A stretch of 64,000 nucleotides of DNA from Pedobacter arcticus A12 (GCF_000302595.1 NZ_JH947127.1:911501-975500); one strand, 5' to 3'. Positions 16,921 through 26,066 are shown, counted from the stretch's first letter. Notes: generated by a model not told the origin, from the sequence alone. A program made the numbers and translations.

Positions 16921-18840
16921 CTATACAATATTACTTATCTCGTCCTTAATTCTTAAATAATTTCCTTCCACAACGGCCGCATCTATCTTCCTTATTTGAG
17001 GTATTTCCTCATACCCTTCAGTCTCCCTTTTCAAAGCTCTATGATCATTCAAAATCTCATTGTGAAAAGCTTTCAGTTCAATCTTATTCTGTGGATCATC
17101 TGCCACCATTCCCACAAATTGTCCAGAACTTAAAGCTGATATTTTGGACGCGGGAACGGCAGCTTCCAATTGTTTTGAGCGACTTATAGAAGTGTCGCCA
17201 CTGTTAATTGAAATACTCTCTCGGTCTTGCATAATTTTGCCTACTCTATCTGATAATTGCTTGGCGGTATCGCCAGTAACCTGACCAGAAATTACATTGC
17301 CAACTATGCCCATAATTACATCGGCTTGTTCTCTTCCGTAGTCTTTTCTTAACTGGCTTAAATCCTGAATACCCAATGTTGTGCTTACCTTATTACTTCT
17401 AGCTGTTGCAATCAAGCTATCAATACCATTTAAATAGATCGTTGGGAATTCATCAAAAATCAAACTGCTCTTAATCTTGTTCTTTTGGTTCACTAGCTTT
17501 ACCAAACGGTTAACGTACAGAGACAGAACAGCTCCATAAATCTGAATTTTCTGAGGATTGTTCCCCATACAAACTAGCTTCGGCTTTCCAGGATCGTTGA
17601 TATCCAAACTGAAATCATTACCAGAAAGAACGTAGTATAACTGCGGAGAAGACAATCTCGCCATTGCAACTTTTGCGGATGCTATTTGCCCTTCTAATTG
17701 CTCCATTGCTTCATTTTTATAGGCATTGATGAATGGATTTATAAGCACCTCTATCTCTTTTTCAGATTGCAACAATACAAAGAGTTTCTCATATTCCACC
17801 TGCATCAATTCTATCACATGAGGAAGTGTGCAGTACTTTTCGTCTTCGTATTTCTTCAAAAACCAGATAATCGCGGTAACGAAATTGATGGCAGATTCAA
17901 TGAAAAAATCCCCCTGTTTTTTTATCCACTCCCTATTCAGTCCAATCAATATTGTTCTTGCGGATTCGGCAGCATCAGTTACGTCAGTCATAAGAGTTGG
18001 GTCTAAAGGATTGCATCGATGGGTACGGTTGAGGTCATCAAAATTGATCACATAAAAATGCGGTTCAACGGCATAGCGATGTTTGTATTTAAGCCATGTA
18101 TTGTAAACGATAATTGATAAATCAGATAGCTTAAAGTCGTAAACAAACATGCAAAAACCTTTTTTAATGTGTTGTGTAATCACATGTCGAATTACAAAAT
18201 AGCTTTTTCCTGAACCGGGAGTTCCCATTACCAAGTTCCCTCTAAAAGGGTTGATGATATTTACCCAGCTTTTGCGATACTTTCCTTTTAAAAGATATTT
18301 TGCAGGCAAGTTGATTGAGTATTCATTCTCTAAGTGACGCTCTTCTTGCGGAAAAGTCTCTTGATCGGCATTGAAAATATCGTCTTTTAATTTAGATTTT
18401 ATTACCCGGGTAAGCAGTGTTGCTCCACTTATAATTAACAAAAATCCTATAACAGTCATGGCCATATACAGAATGGAGATTAGAAGTGAATCAGAATTTT
18501 TATTCCATAAAAGATTACTGAAAAAGTATAAAATGAATCCCGTAATTAGATAGGCAATGGCAGGCTTAAATGATAATTTATCATCCTTCTTTCCTTTCAC
18601 TCCCATCAATGAGATCAGCAAAAGCAGCAACGCCCACCACTTTGAATAATTAAATTTAGCGAACAACCCAGTATTGCTGATATGCCAGATTAATTTATCT
18701 GTGAATGGAACTGTTAGTCCCCAGCTCACAAAAGCGCCATAACAGTAAAAGTAGAAATGAAGCATCAATAAAGTGATTGCAATGAAGCGACTCATGTCTG
18801 CTATTTTCCGTAAAGCTTGTTCGTTTTCTCCTGTTTGCAT
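16921..18840 (-). CDS. mobC: Mobilization coupling protein MobC (VirD4/TraG-like ATPase)
   Basis: A 639-residue membrane-anchored ATPase that brings the relaxase-DNA complex to a type IV secretion channel. The N-terminus has several membrane helices, including the aromatic HFYFYCYGAF segment of the YWFCY family. Walker A is MGTPGSGKSY near residue 205, and a Walker B-like SSLIFDEFPTIYL lies in the TraM-recognition part. No transfer-channel genes are present nearby, so the island would depend on a helper conjugative element. The gene is 18 bp downstream of mobB on the same strand and is probably co-transcribed with it. Confidence 0.9.
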   Translation of the reverse strand: MQTGENEQALRKIADMSRFIAITLLMLHFYFYCYGAFVSWGLTVPFTDKLIWHISNTGLFAKFNYSKWWALLLLLISLMGVKGKKDDKLSFKPAIAYLITGFILYFFSNLLWNKNSDSLLISILYMAMTVIGFLLIISGATLLTRVIKSKLKDDIFNADQETFPQEERHLENEYSINLPAKYLLKGKYRKSWVNIINPFRGNLVMGTPGSGKSYFVIRHVITQHIKKGFCMFVYDFKLSDLSIIVYNTWLKYKHRYAVEPHFYVINFDDLNRTHRCNPLDPTLMTDVTDAAESARTILIGLNREWIKKQGDFFIESAINFVTAIIWFLKKYEDEKYCTLPHVIELMQVEYEKLFVLLQSEKEIEVLINPFINAYKNEAMEQLEGQIASAKVAMARLSSPQLYYVLSGNDFSLDINDPGKPKLVCMGNNPQKIQIYGAVLSLYVNRLVKLVNQKNKIKSSLIFDEFPTIYLNGIDSLIATARSNKVSTTLGIQDLSQLRKDYGREQADVIMGIVGNVISGQVTGDTAKQLSDRVGKIMQDRESISINSGDTSISRSKQLEAAVPASKISALSSGQFVGMVADDPQNKIELKAFHNEILNDHRALKRETEGYEEIPQIRKIDAAVVEGNYLRIKDEISNIV

Positions 18841-18858
18841 AGTGGTTGAATTTGAATT

Positions 18859-20112
18859 TTATAAATGCGTGGTGTTTTTTCTTCTTTTCTTTTTGCCTGA
18901 TTTCTTTAATTGATATGGCAATGGTTCATAACCATTTTCAGCCTGTAACAATACTTGTAGAAATGTATTTTGAAAATTATTTGAAGGTTGAAAATTATCA
19001 GATTTTGAGTAGTCGTTTCTTTCTAATAAGGCTTTTTTAGTTTCCTTAAAGCTTTGCTTTGTTTCAATTTGAAATCTTTCTTGTATAGATTTTGCACTAT
19101 AGGCTTTGCCTAATTTGCTGCCGTTAAACACATACTTATTTTCATGGTCGATATAAGTTAAACCGTAAATTATACCTTCAGGATTTGTCCGGCACACGAG
19201 CTGAATTTTCTGCTGTTCTAATTTTTCCTTTAACTCGTCTATTGAGTTTATACCTGAGTTTAATGCATGATCAATCTTGTTTTTTAATAAGTTTCTGTAC
19301 GGTCTTCTTGATTTCTCATTCTCCAAAAAACGTTTCTCTAAGAACTTTAATCCGGGATTTTGGTAAAACAAGCTGGCTTTAATTGGTGTAGATACTTTGT
19401 TCCCGTCAGCATCTAACAATCGATAATAGAGACCATCTTTTTGGTAAACTCTTGAGGTTTCTTTTCCTCTATCTGCAGTAACATGATAGTTTTTCAGTAC
19501 CGCATTCAGCTCTGGAATTGATGTGTAATTGTAGTTCGTTAGTACTGCATTCAATACTTTCGCTATGGCATTTTTAGTCTCCAATTTCGTCCCGCCATTT
19601 CCAATTATATCAGCTGGTTTTATGGTGTTTTCTTTTTTGTTTTGTTTAGATGCTTCCACCAAATTATATTTCTTTTCAATCGCAATTCGAGCTGGTTCAC
19701 TTTTGTTTTTTCCGATGTTTTGGGTGTCGATCCGTGATCCGTCTGCTTGAATTTTAGTGGTCACGATATGGATATGTGGATGAGATGCATCGTTATGTTT
19801 ATATACCAAAAACGGCTGTTCTCCAAAGCCAATCGCTTTCATATAATCCTCCGCAATTGCAATCAACTTGTCTTCATCTAAAGTCTCATCTTTAGCGAAA
19901 TTCAAAGAAATATGGATGCTGTTCGTCTTCACATTCTCGTTTAACTTAGCTTGATTTATGAGTCGATTTAGCTTATGTGTAATACTTAAATTTTCCTTAT
20001 CCATCGGGTAATTTGAAGCCAAAATACATTTCGCAACCCCCAGCTTTACTTTATTTTCATTGTAATTGAGGATCCGTGATATAGACCGTCCAGACTTGAT
20101 TACCGCAACCAT
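18859..20112 (-). CDS. mobB: Relaxase MobB (mobilization nuclease)
   Basis: A 417-residue relaxase of the MOBP-like relaxase/mobilization nuclease family that nicks oriT and pilots DNA. The N-terminal catalytic domain carries the histidine triad YKHNDASHPHIHIV near residue 105-116. The candidate catalytic tyrosine is Y17 or Y39 in the N-terminal part; which one acts is not clear. The C-terminal half is charged, ends in a Lys/Arg-rich tail and looks less conserved. The start overlaps the end of mobA by 13 bp, so the two are translationally coupled. Confidence 0.9.
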   Translation of the reverse strand: MVAVIKSGRSISRILNYNENKVKLGVAKCILASNYPMDKENLSITHKLNRLINQAKLNENVKTNSIHISLNFAKDETLDEDKLIAIAEDYMKAIGFGEQPFLVYKHNDASHPHIHIVTTKIQADGSRIDTQNIGKNKSEPARIAIEKKYNLVEASKQNKKENTIKPADIIGNGGTKLETKNAIAKVLNAVLTNYNYTSIPELNAVLKNYHVTADRGKETSRVYQKDGLYYRLLDADGNKVSTPIKASLFYQNPGLKFLEKRFLENEKSRRPYRNLLKNKIDHALNSGINSIDELKEKLEQQKIQLVCRTNPEGIIYGLTYIDHENKYVFNGSKLGKAYSAKSIQERFQIETKQSFKETKKALLERNDYSKSDNFQPSNNFQNTFLQVLLQAENGYEPLPYQLKKSGKKKRRKNTTHL

Positions 20113-20492
20113 TCTGCTCCAATTTTGTCCATTATTTCCCTCATTTCGCCAACTTTTCCGAACAGTATTTTGCGTTCATTTTCATAGTGCACAAGTAGAT
20201 CTTTTAAAGAAGAACCATGGTCTAACGTGTGAAGCTTGTGAACGGTTTGGTTGAAATTGTTTGCCAGTCCATTGAGGTCTTTTCTTAGCTTGATGAGTTC
20301 GTTCATTAAGTCGTCAATAGATGCGTTTCTGTAGGTTGCAATCATAGGTTTCCCTAACAGAATCTTACGAGCGTAATCACTGAATTTTCTTTGTGTTGTT
20401 TTTAAAAAAGCTTTATTAATTTGTGTTCTCTCACTCTCATACAGCCTTAGGTGTAGCCAGTGATTTCTTATTTGTTTTTTCTCGTTTTCCAT
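20100..20492 (-). CDS. mobA: Mobilization accessory protein MobA (relaxosome component)
   Basis: A 130-residue basic, helical protein of the bacterial mobilization accessory (MobC/NikA-like) family. It has a WLHLRLYESERTQINKAF ribbon-helix-helix-like start, a KFSDYARKILLGKP segment, and a helical LRKDLNGLANNFNQTVHKL region typical of proteins that bind oriT and load the relaxase. It is the first gene of the mobABC transcript. The 140 bp before its ATG contain two strong hairpins and are the best oriT candidate. Confidence 0.88.
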   Translation of the reverse strand: MENEKKQIRNHWLHLRLYESERTQINKAFLKTTQRKFSDYARKILLGKPMIATYRNASIDDLMNELIKLRKDLNGLANNFNQTVHKLHTLDHGSSLKDLLVHYENERKILFGKVGEMREIMDKIGAEWLR

Positions 20493-20526
20493 CTTCTTCC
20501 TTTCTAGGTTTTTTAATCGCTTCCAG

Positions 20527-20580
20527 CGCCCACGACTTCGGAGTTAGGGCGCCTAAAAAAAGCGTTTGTGACACAAACGG
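20527..20580. other. Candidate oriT hairpins upstream of mobA
   Basis: Two adjacent inverted repeats occupy the gap between mobA and the primase gene. The first pairs GCGCCC with GGGCGC and has an inner ACT-TCGG-AGT stem. The second is a perfect palindrome, CGTTTGTG and CACAAACG around one A. Position directly before the mobilization operon and this structure fit an origin of transfer; the nick site is not identified. Confidence 0.5.
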
Positions 20581-20632
20581 ACATCTTGCCGTTTGCAGGA
20601 ACGGGGCAAACTCCCCTGATCTATCAATTTCC

Positions 20633-21511
20633 CTATAGTTTAAGCTTGGTCTTAATATTCTTGGAAGCTTTTGTCAACATCAGCCATTCGTTTAGGTCTT
20701 TATAAGGCTCAAAAAGATTGCTTTTATCCTCGTATTTTTTAGAGCGTGTCAAAGCATGGGCTGTAAGCTTTTTTCCGGTAGCGTCTCTGTCTAAAAACAG
20801 ATTTATTTTATCGTGGACTTCTAGAAACGGTTTTGCGCTCTCGAATAGACTTGCGCCGTTGAGAACCAAAAAATCAGCGTTTTCTGTTTTGAGTTTTGGA
20901 ATACTCAGGTAGCTGAGATAATCCATAAAACCTTCAAAAACGGCTACGTTTTTTGAGCCATTTATAAAAGTGCTGACAGCTTTTGGTACGCTACTGTATT
21001 TGTAAAATGGGTCTCGTATTTCATAGCCACCATCATCGTTCCTGAAACCAATGGCATGATAGCTCTTGTCTCCGAATGAGTATTCAACTTCTTGACAGAA
21101 TTTTTGGGCTACCGCTAAGCCAATTCCTCTACGTTCTAAGTAGCGGATTAGGTTTTTGGAAATCAATGGATTGACAGCTATTATCTGCAGTTTGTTTTCA
21201 GTAGGCAAATCGCTTTCGTGGGTATTGTGCAAATGCTTTGTAATGGAGAAATCTGATAGGGTCAGCTTCTCTAAAAAATCGCTTACGGAACATTCAAAAT
21301 ATTTGATCCCGAAATCTACCAAGCTACCGCCTTCGCCAGTTCCGTGATCGTACCACACGTTTAGTTTTTGATTGACTTTGAATGAGGCTGTTGATTCTTC
21401 TCTTAGCGGAGAACGATACCAGTGATCTTTGCTTCTTACTTTTTTTGGTTCATGCCCTAACTGCTTTAAATAGTTGACCAAATCCATTTCGTTTGCTTTT
21501 TCACAATTCAT
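20633..21511 (-). CDS. TOPRIM-domain primase-like protein of the island
   Basis: A 292-residue protein combining a DnaG-like N-terminus with a C-terminal TOPRIM fold. The N-terminal part (YLKQLGHEPKKV..WYRSPLREESTASF) matches CHC2-type primase domains of Bacteroidota mobile elements, though a full cysteine/histidine zinc site is not evident. The TOPRIM glutamate is in AVFEGFMDYLSYL and the DxD-type acids in NLFLDRDATGKK. It could prime replication of the transferred strand after mobilization. It is separated from mobA by the candidate oriT. Confidence 0.85.
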   Translation of the reverse strand: MNCEKANEMDLVNYLKQLGHEPKKVRSKDHWYRSPLREESTASFKVNQKLNVWYDHGTGEGGSLVDFGIKYFECSVSDFLEKLTLSDFSITKHLHNTHESDLPTENKLQIIAVNPLISKNLIRYLERRGIGLAVAQKFCQEVEYSFGDKSYHAIGFRNDDGGYEIRDPFYKYSSVPKAVSTFINGSKNVAVFEGFMDYLSYLSIPKLKTENADFLVLNGASLFESAKPFLEVHDKINLFLDRDATGKKLTAHALTRSKKYEDKSNLFEPYKDLNEWLMLTKASKNIKTKLKL

Positions 21512-21581
21512 GTTTTTCTTGTTTTCGGTAAATTCTTCTGTGATACAAAATTAGGTGCGTAATGCTTTTGAAACGAACCAG

Positions 21582-21676
21582 TCCATTTTTTAGACAGGAT
21601 ACTTTTGAAAGTTTTCCGCTTTTAGGGTTATTGTTCCTTAAGCTAGATCATCCTGTCCATATTTTAGATAGGACAA
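21582..21676. repeat. Pair of 20-bp direct repeats in the primase upstream region
   Basis: TCCATTTTTTAGACAGGATA and TCCATATTTTAGATAGGACA lie 74 bp apart between the divergent primase gene and the small gene to its right. The second is preceded by ATCCTGTCC, making a partial inverted repeat with GGACA. They look like operators or iterons controlling both genes. Confidence 0.45.
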
Positions 21677-21715
21677 AATGAACGTTCTTTCGGAGCTTTG
21701 TATCTATCAAAAAAC

Positions 21716-22003
21716 ATGTTTATGAAAAGTGTAGAAATGAATCAGCTGTACGAAACTTTATTGTGCAGCCCGGGAATGAAAGAGACAGTGAAAGTTGATG
21801 TACGCATCTCGAGGAAATCGATTTTGTTGCTTAGCCAAATTATCCAAAAGGGATTATCCGAGTCTGGTAATCAGGCTTCGGAGTTCGCGACAATTGCTGG
21901 TGCGGAAAGCAGTAACGAGCTACAGGAAATGTTGAAGACTTGCTTGGAGAAAGCAAACTTATTTGAGCTGGACGAGCGTTTAGCCAAGCTTCGAAAAAAT
22001 TAG
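21716..22003 (+). CDS. Small island protein of unknown function
   Basis: About 95 residues, predicted helical, starting at ATG with MFMKSVEMNQLYETLLC (a second ATG two codons later is equally possible). It has a basic middle (VDVRISRKSILLLSQIIQKGL) and an acidic C-terminal helix ending in KLRKN. No known domain, signal peptide or membrane segment was recognised. Its divergent position from the primase gene over a shared repeat-bearing upstream region suggests it belongs to the mobilizable island, perhaps as a regulator. Function is not assigned. Confidence 0.6.
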   Translation: MFMKSVEMNQLYETLLCSPGMKETVKVDVRISRKSILLLSQIIQKGLSESGNQASEFATIAGAESSNELQEMLKTCLEKANLFELDERLAKLRKN

Positions 22004-22068
22004 ATTTTCCAGTTTAAACTTAGTATGGCAGTTTAAAAGTAAAGTTCAACAGTTTTAAAGATAGCAGA

Positions 22069-22105
22069 GTGCGTTAAGGATTGAAACGGCATCGTTTTTT
22101 TGCCC
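22069..22105 (+). repeat. Dispersed repeat family A, left end only
   Basis: GTGCGTTAAGGATTGAAACG followed by GCATCG and a T run resembles the left end of the family at 12034 and 32235. It stops abruptly 14 bp before the broken beta-helix gene, with no right end nearby. Confidence 0.5.
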
Positions 22106-22118
22106 TATGATTTACCCA

Positions 22119-22315
22119 CTACCGATACACCCCTGTATGTACAGTTATAACATCTCCGGGCTGAGCAATTAGCTGCTTTTGGAATAGTTTTAATGGGAGC
22201 TTCTACTTCCATTATTAAAGCCATACCCTGTTTTAGCTACATGGTACTCCTTTGCCTGAAGCGTTAATGTAAAGATTAGACACACAATAAGTAAAACTGC
22301 TTTTATACGCTTCAT
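22119..22315 (-). pseudogene. Remnant of a secreted beta-helix polysaccharide enzyme
   Basis: Read across three frames the minus strand gives a signal peptide (MKRIKAVLLIVCLIFTLTLQ), then KEYHVAKTG, FNNGS, KTIPKAAN and QPGDVITVHTGVYR. This is the characteristic N-terminus of right-handed beta-helix enzymes (DUF1565-type polysaccharide lyases and glycosidases). At least two frameshifts and a stop break it after about 65 codons and the rest of the gene is missing. It abuts a family A repeat end. The identification is by motif only. Confidence 0.6.
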
Positions 22316-22503
22316 TTATTTATATTTTTTTTACTAAAAACTGGGTCTTAATTTATAAGCCATTTAAGGAAGACTGCAACAATAACTGATAAAGTCACAG
22401 CTTCAAATTTTAACTATAAAAGAAAAAACTGAGTTCGTTTACTATCCTCGAACTCAGCCTCTCTAATAAAAAACTGGTAAAAAATAAACTCTTAACGTAT
22501 ATC

Positions 22504-23712
22504 TTACTTAGGTATAATATTATAAGTATATGCTGGTGGCGCAGCTATATCATTCCACGCTTGACCTAATGCTGTGAGCGTATAATTTGGTGCTCCTGTA
22601 GTTGGCGCAAGCCCTGCTGGAAAAAAATAAGCATACCGCTCAACATAGGGAAGTTGGTTAAGATAATTAGCAGCAAGCTTCATAAATATCTTATGCACAT
22701 CTTCACTTCTTGCCGGGTTACAGTTAAACTCGGTAAACCATAAATTATGATCTGGATAAACTCCATGAAGCTTCTCTACATAATTTTTAAATCTTCCGAA
22801 AGCAGCTTCTGCGGTAAGCTGAGGCGTTGCCTTTTGTTCTGTTTGGTTTCCCCAATCATACCAATGCAGTGCAATAATATCAACCCGGACATTTTGTGCT
22901 TTAGCCGCAGTCATAAAATCAGGAAGCCATTTGCCGTTTCCGCTTGAACTATTTTGTTCTACAGCAGGTGAGCACATTCTTAAGCCGGTTTGTAATAGCA
23001 ACTTATATCTTGCCACAGCGGTATCTATATTAGCAATGTTGGATTGGGTAGAATTATCGGGCTCGTTAAATGTTAAAACATGATCAATATCTTTTCTATC
23101 AATAAACGTTGCAACGTTCGTTGCACTTGCTCCGCCTTTCCCCCAAGTCATGGGCACATAAGTTTTTGTATTTGTGGAGGTGGCGCTCAATCCCCAGTTG
23201 TAATACCATGAACCATTTAAAGTACCAATAACGGTTGCATCTTGTTGTCCTAAACCTTTTTTGGTAGTATATTTAATTGGCGAAAATCTAACAAATGAAA
23301 CTTTACCTGAAAGCCTGCTCGGTAAATTCTCTTTTACAGCACTTACTGCCGCAACATAACATATGGATTCACCCGTACCGTTTTGGTTTTCAGCAAAAGT
23401 TACCATGTAGCCCTTTGGCAAAATAAACGATTTAATGTTATCATTGTAACCAGCTGGTAAAGGCTTGTAATAAGCTACACTTTGAGTAGAATTTGTGTAT
23501 ATATAAGTAGTGTCCAGATCTACTTTCGGGCTGGCCTGGCTTAAGCCCTGAGAAATTGTAAACCCTGTTTCACCTGCCGAACCCGTTGGTGGCGTAACTG
23601 CCGGCGGAGGTACAGCTAAGTTTGGCTGAGTGTTGTTGTCTTTTTTGCTACAAGCAAAAAAAACAAAGCTAAAAGCTAGGGTTACTAAAATATTCATTTT
23701 TGATGTCTTCAT
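22504..23712 (-). CDS. GH128 family endo-beta-1,3-glucanase, lipoprotein
   Basis: A 402-residue secreted lipoprotein: the signal peptide ends in the lipobox FVFFAC-SKKD, followed by a Pro/Thr-rich linker. The C-terminal half (about residue 145 on) is an Asl1-like/GH128 TIM barrel. The acid/base glutamate is in LTFNEPDNS and the nucleophile glutamate in LWFTEFNCN; an ALHWYDWG strand also fits. GH128 enzymes cut beta-1,3-glucans such as laminarin or curdlan. The adjacent GH16 gene has the same target class. The module between residues 45 and 145 may be a carbohydrate-binding region but was not recognised. Confidence 0.88.
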   Translation of the reverse strand: MKTSKMNILVTLAFSFVFFACSKKDNNTQPNLAVPPPAVTPPTGSAGETGFTISQGLSQASPKVDLDTTYIYTNSTQSVAYYKPLPAGYNDNIKSFILPKGYMVTFAENQNGTGESICYVAAVSAVKENLPSRLSGKVSFVRFSPIKYTTKKGLGQQDATVIGTLNGSWYYNWGLSATSTNTKTYVPMTWGKGGASATNVATFIDRKDIDHVLTFNEPDNSTQSNIANIDTAVARYKLLLQTGLRMCSPAVEQNSSSGNGKWLPDFMTAAKAQNVRVDIIALHWYDWGNQTEQKATPQLTAEAAFGRFKNYVEKLHGVYPDHNLWFTEFNCNPARSEDVHKIFMKLAANYLNQLPYVERYAYFFPAGLAPTTGAPNYTLTALGQAWNDIAAPPAYTYNIIPK

Positions 23713-23842
23713 TTTTATTCCTTTAATAAAAGTAATTCACAATGGTTTATACGCTAGAAACAGCATGATAAATATCAGAACTTATAAGTACTTTTAATGG
23801 TGTATTTCTTGTCAGATTGGGGGGTAAATCTGGTCAGGGTTT

Positions 23843-24736
23843 TTATTGGTCGGTTTTAACCTGGTAAACCCTCACATAATCAACAAGGTACTTTGACGGG
23901 AAATGCGTTTTGGATAAATCCCCACCGTTATCGCCACCTAAAGCTAAATTTAAAAGCAAATAATGAGGTTGCTGAAACGGATTACTGCCGTTGGTTAAGT
24001 TATGCATTTCTGATAATTTAACGCTATTCAATAAAAGATCATCCACATAAATCTCCATGCTTTCTTGGCACCAATCTAAACGCCAGATATGAAAATCTTG
24101 ATCCCAATTTGTGTTATCAAAAGACTCCATTTTTTTGAATGCACCATTCCAGATGGGTTTTTCTGGATTTAAACTTCCGTGAGCAAAATTGGCATGTAAG
24201 CCTCCTTTATAATATTCCATTATATCGCACTCCCCATTATAAGGCCATATTCCTGATACACCCAAAGTCCAGATAGCAGGCCATAAACCTTGGGAAGCAA
24301 TAATTTTCGCCCTTACCAATACTCGTCCGTATTTAAAGGCGAAAGTCTTTTTTTGCTTTAAACTTGCGGAAGTATATTCAATGTATTTTCTGTTGTACCG
24401 CCAGTTTTTACTGTCCAACACATACTCCGGATTTGCTTTTCGTTCCTTTTTTGCACTAATTACCAAATTTCCATCTAAACATGTAGCGTTTTCTTGCTGA
24501 TACCACTGTGCTTCTGTATTCCGAACAAATCCTTTCTCAAAACTCCAGCTTGTAGTATCAGGAGACCCATCTTTATCAAACTCATCAGACCAAATTAAAG
24601 TAAAATCCTTTGCTTTAAGCTCAGCTGAATCACTTCTGACAATTACCTTATTACTGACATTTCTCGGTTGACTTTTAGGCAAAAGAGAACTTGATATAAG
24701 CAATGAAATAATTACAAGAAGCTTGCAACTTATCAC
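23843..24736 (-). CDS. GH16 family beta-glucanase (laminarinase-like)
   Basis: A secreted GH16 jelly-roll glycosidase. The catalytic ExDxxE motif is in GECDIMEYY; surrounding WPAIWTLG and a late HYLLLNLALGG strand support a beta-1,3(-1,4)-glucanase. The start is uncertain. The first hydrophobic stretch ISCKLLVIISLLISSSLL is a signal peptide; the GTG just before it is used here. The frame stays open 78 bp further to another GTG, but that part is encoded by a dispersed repeat (it reads VILSGVEG, a frequent product of this repeat) and probably replaced the native start region. It follows the same strand as the GH128 gene, 130 bp away. Confidence 0.85.
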   Translation of the reverse strand: MISCKLLVIISLLISSSLLPKSQPRNVSNKVIVRSDSAELKAKDFTLIWSDEFDKDGSPDTTSWSFEKGFVRNTEAQWYQQENATCLDGNLVISAKKERKANPEYVLDSKNWRYNRKYIEYTSASLKQKKTFAFKYGRVLVRAKIIASQGLWPAIWTLGVSGIWPYNGECDIMEYYKGGLHANFAHGSLNPEKPIWNGAFKKMESFDNTNWDQDFHIWRLDWCQESMEIYVDDLLLNSVKLSEMHNLTNGSNPFQQPHYLLLNLALGGDNGGDLSKTHFPSKYLVDYVRVYQVKTDQ

Positions 24737-24744
24737 AGAATCTT

Positions 24745-24817
24745 TTTTTTGTCCTTCGACTCCGCTCAGGATGACAAAAAAAGATACAGTGTAAAAGCCT
24801 GTTAAAACGCCCACATC
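24745..24817 (+). repeat. Dispersed repeat family A, right end only
   Basis: Contains TCCTTCGACTCCGCTCAGG, then GATACAGTGTAAAAGCCTGT and TAAAACGCCCACAT, matching the right end of the family (GATAAAGTGAAAAGCGTGTT then AAAATGCCCAAAT in copy 1). It lies over the 5' end of the GH16 gene. Confidence 0.5.
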
Positions 24818-24973
24818 ACTATTCTTGTCACTGATTAATATGAGCTTGCGTTAATATTATCGTTAAAAGATAAATTCTAAATAGAATTATTACTAAGTTT
24901 ACATCAGCAAAAGGGGGATGAATTACATCCCTTCTCGCAAGCAAAAACTTAAATAGGTATTACTTATGGCTAT

Positions 24974-25759
24974 TTGGATCAATTCATCAACGAACTACGT
25001 TCGGAGGGAAAGTATTCCTTTACCTTAGCAGAGGTAAGAAACCAGTTTGAGCAATCGGACGAGGCCATTAAGAAAGCGTTACAAAGATTAAAAAAGAAGA
25101 AAGCGATTGCCTTAGTAAGAAACGAGTTTTATGTGATCGTCACTCCAGAATACCGAAGTAAAGGTATCCTTCCCCCCTCTTTATTTATTTCGGAATTGAT
25201 GAAATTTTTAGAGAAAGATTATTACGTAGGCTTGCTCAATGCAGCAAGCTATTATGGCGCTGCTCACCAGCAACCCCAATCTTTCTGCGTCATTACCATG
25301 AAACCAAGTTTAAGAAATATCAGTAGCGATAACCTAAAAATCAACTTTTACATAAAAAAGGACTAGGCTAAAGGCGACATAGTTCAAAAAAAAGTTGACA
25401 CAGGCTACATAAACGCTTCATCAGCGGAATTAACTGCACTAGATCTGGTAAATTATTTTGATCAGGCTGGTGGTTTAAATAGAGTAGCGACAGTTCTCGA
25501 AGAACTTTGTGAAAGTATAAACCCTGAAAAAATGCTTGATGCCGCTAAACGGTACGTTCCTATCACTGCGGTTCAACGGTTAGGATTTCTTCTGGAAATA
25601 ATTTTAAACAGGCGAGATTTAAGCGACCCCATAAAAGAACACTTAAAAACAGTGAACTATTTTCCGGTATTATTGAGACCACAAAAAGAAAGACGAGAGA
25701 TGATTACCGGCAACGACTGGAAGGTTGTGCAAAATATAGATATAGAAACAGATTTATGA
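24974..25759 (+). pseudogene. AbiEi-type antitoxin gene with amber stop
   Basis: A type IV toxin-antitoxin antitoxin (AbiEi, about 260 codons), interrupted once. The N-terminal winged-helix part (FTLAEVRNQFEQSDEAIKKAL) leads to IKKD, then an in-frame TAG, then AKGDIVQKKVDTGYINASS and the rest of the protein in the same frame to a TGA. The intact family usually has tryptophan (TGG) at this point, so one base change explains it. The only nearby ATG (24966) is out of frame by one base; the frame itself offers only TTG, so a 1-nt deletion near the start is a likely second lesion. The stop overlaps the start of the toxin gene (ATGA). Confidence 0.8.
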
Positions 25760-26066
25760 TTCCACAGGCATATATAACAGCATGGCGCAAAAAAGCTCCT
25801 TGGCAGGAAGATTTTCAGGTAGAACAGGATTTAGTTATTGAACGAGCTTTGATGGCCATTTATAGCAATGACTATTTAAAAGAACGATTGGCATTTAGAG
25901 GCGGAACCGCCTTACATAAGTTATATCTTTCCCCCGCAGCAAGATATTCTGAAGATATAGATTTAGTACAAATTACAGCTGAGCCATTCGGTCCCATTAT
26001 GGACAAGCTTCGTGAGGTCTTGTCTTTTTAGGGAGATAAGCCTATCCGTAAACAGAAACAGTAATG
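25756..26066 (+). pseudogene. AbiEii-type nucleotidyltransferase toxin, truncated
   Basis: The N-terminal third of an AbiEii toxin (normally about 300 residues). The nucleotidyltransferase signature is present: FRGGTALHKLY and YSEDIDLV, with the acidic pair that binds metal and nucleotide. The frame meets TAG after REVLSF, but continues in the same frame as [10 protein letters not shown], which is family-like (LGDKP..), so TTG to TAG is the probable change. About ten codons later the homology ends at a junction with an inverted thyA fragment. Without its C-terminal domain the toxin should be inactive. Confidence 0.8.

Noticed and set aside
25364-26031. In-frame TAG codons in both AbiE genes as possible recoding
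   Set aside because: Nearby thyA has a TAA stop plus a frameshift and the toxin is truncated, so ordinary decay explains them; UAG recoding is not expected in this group.
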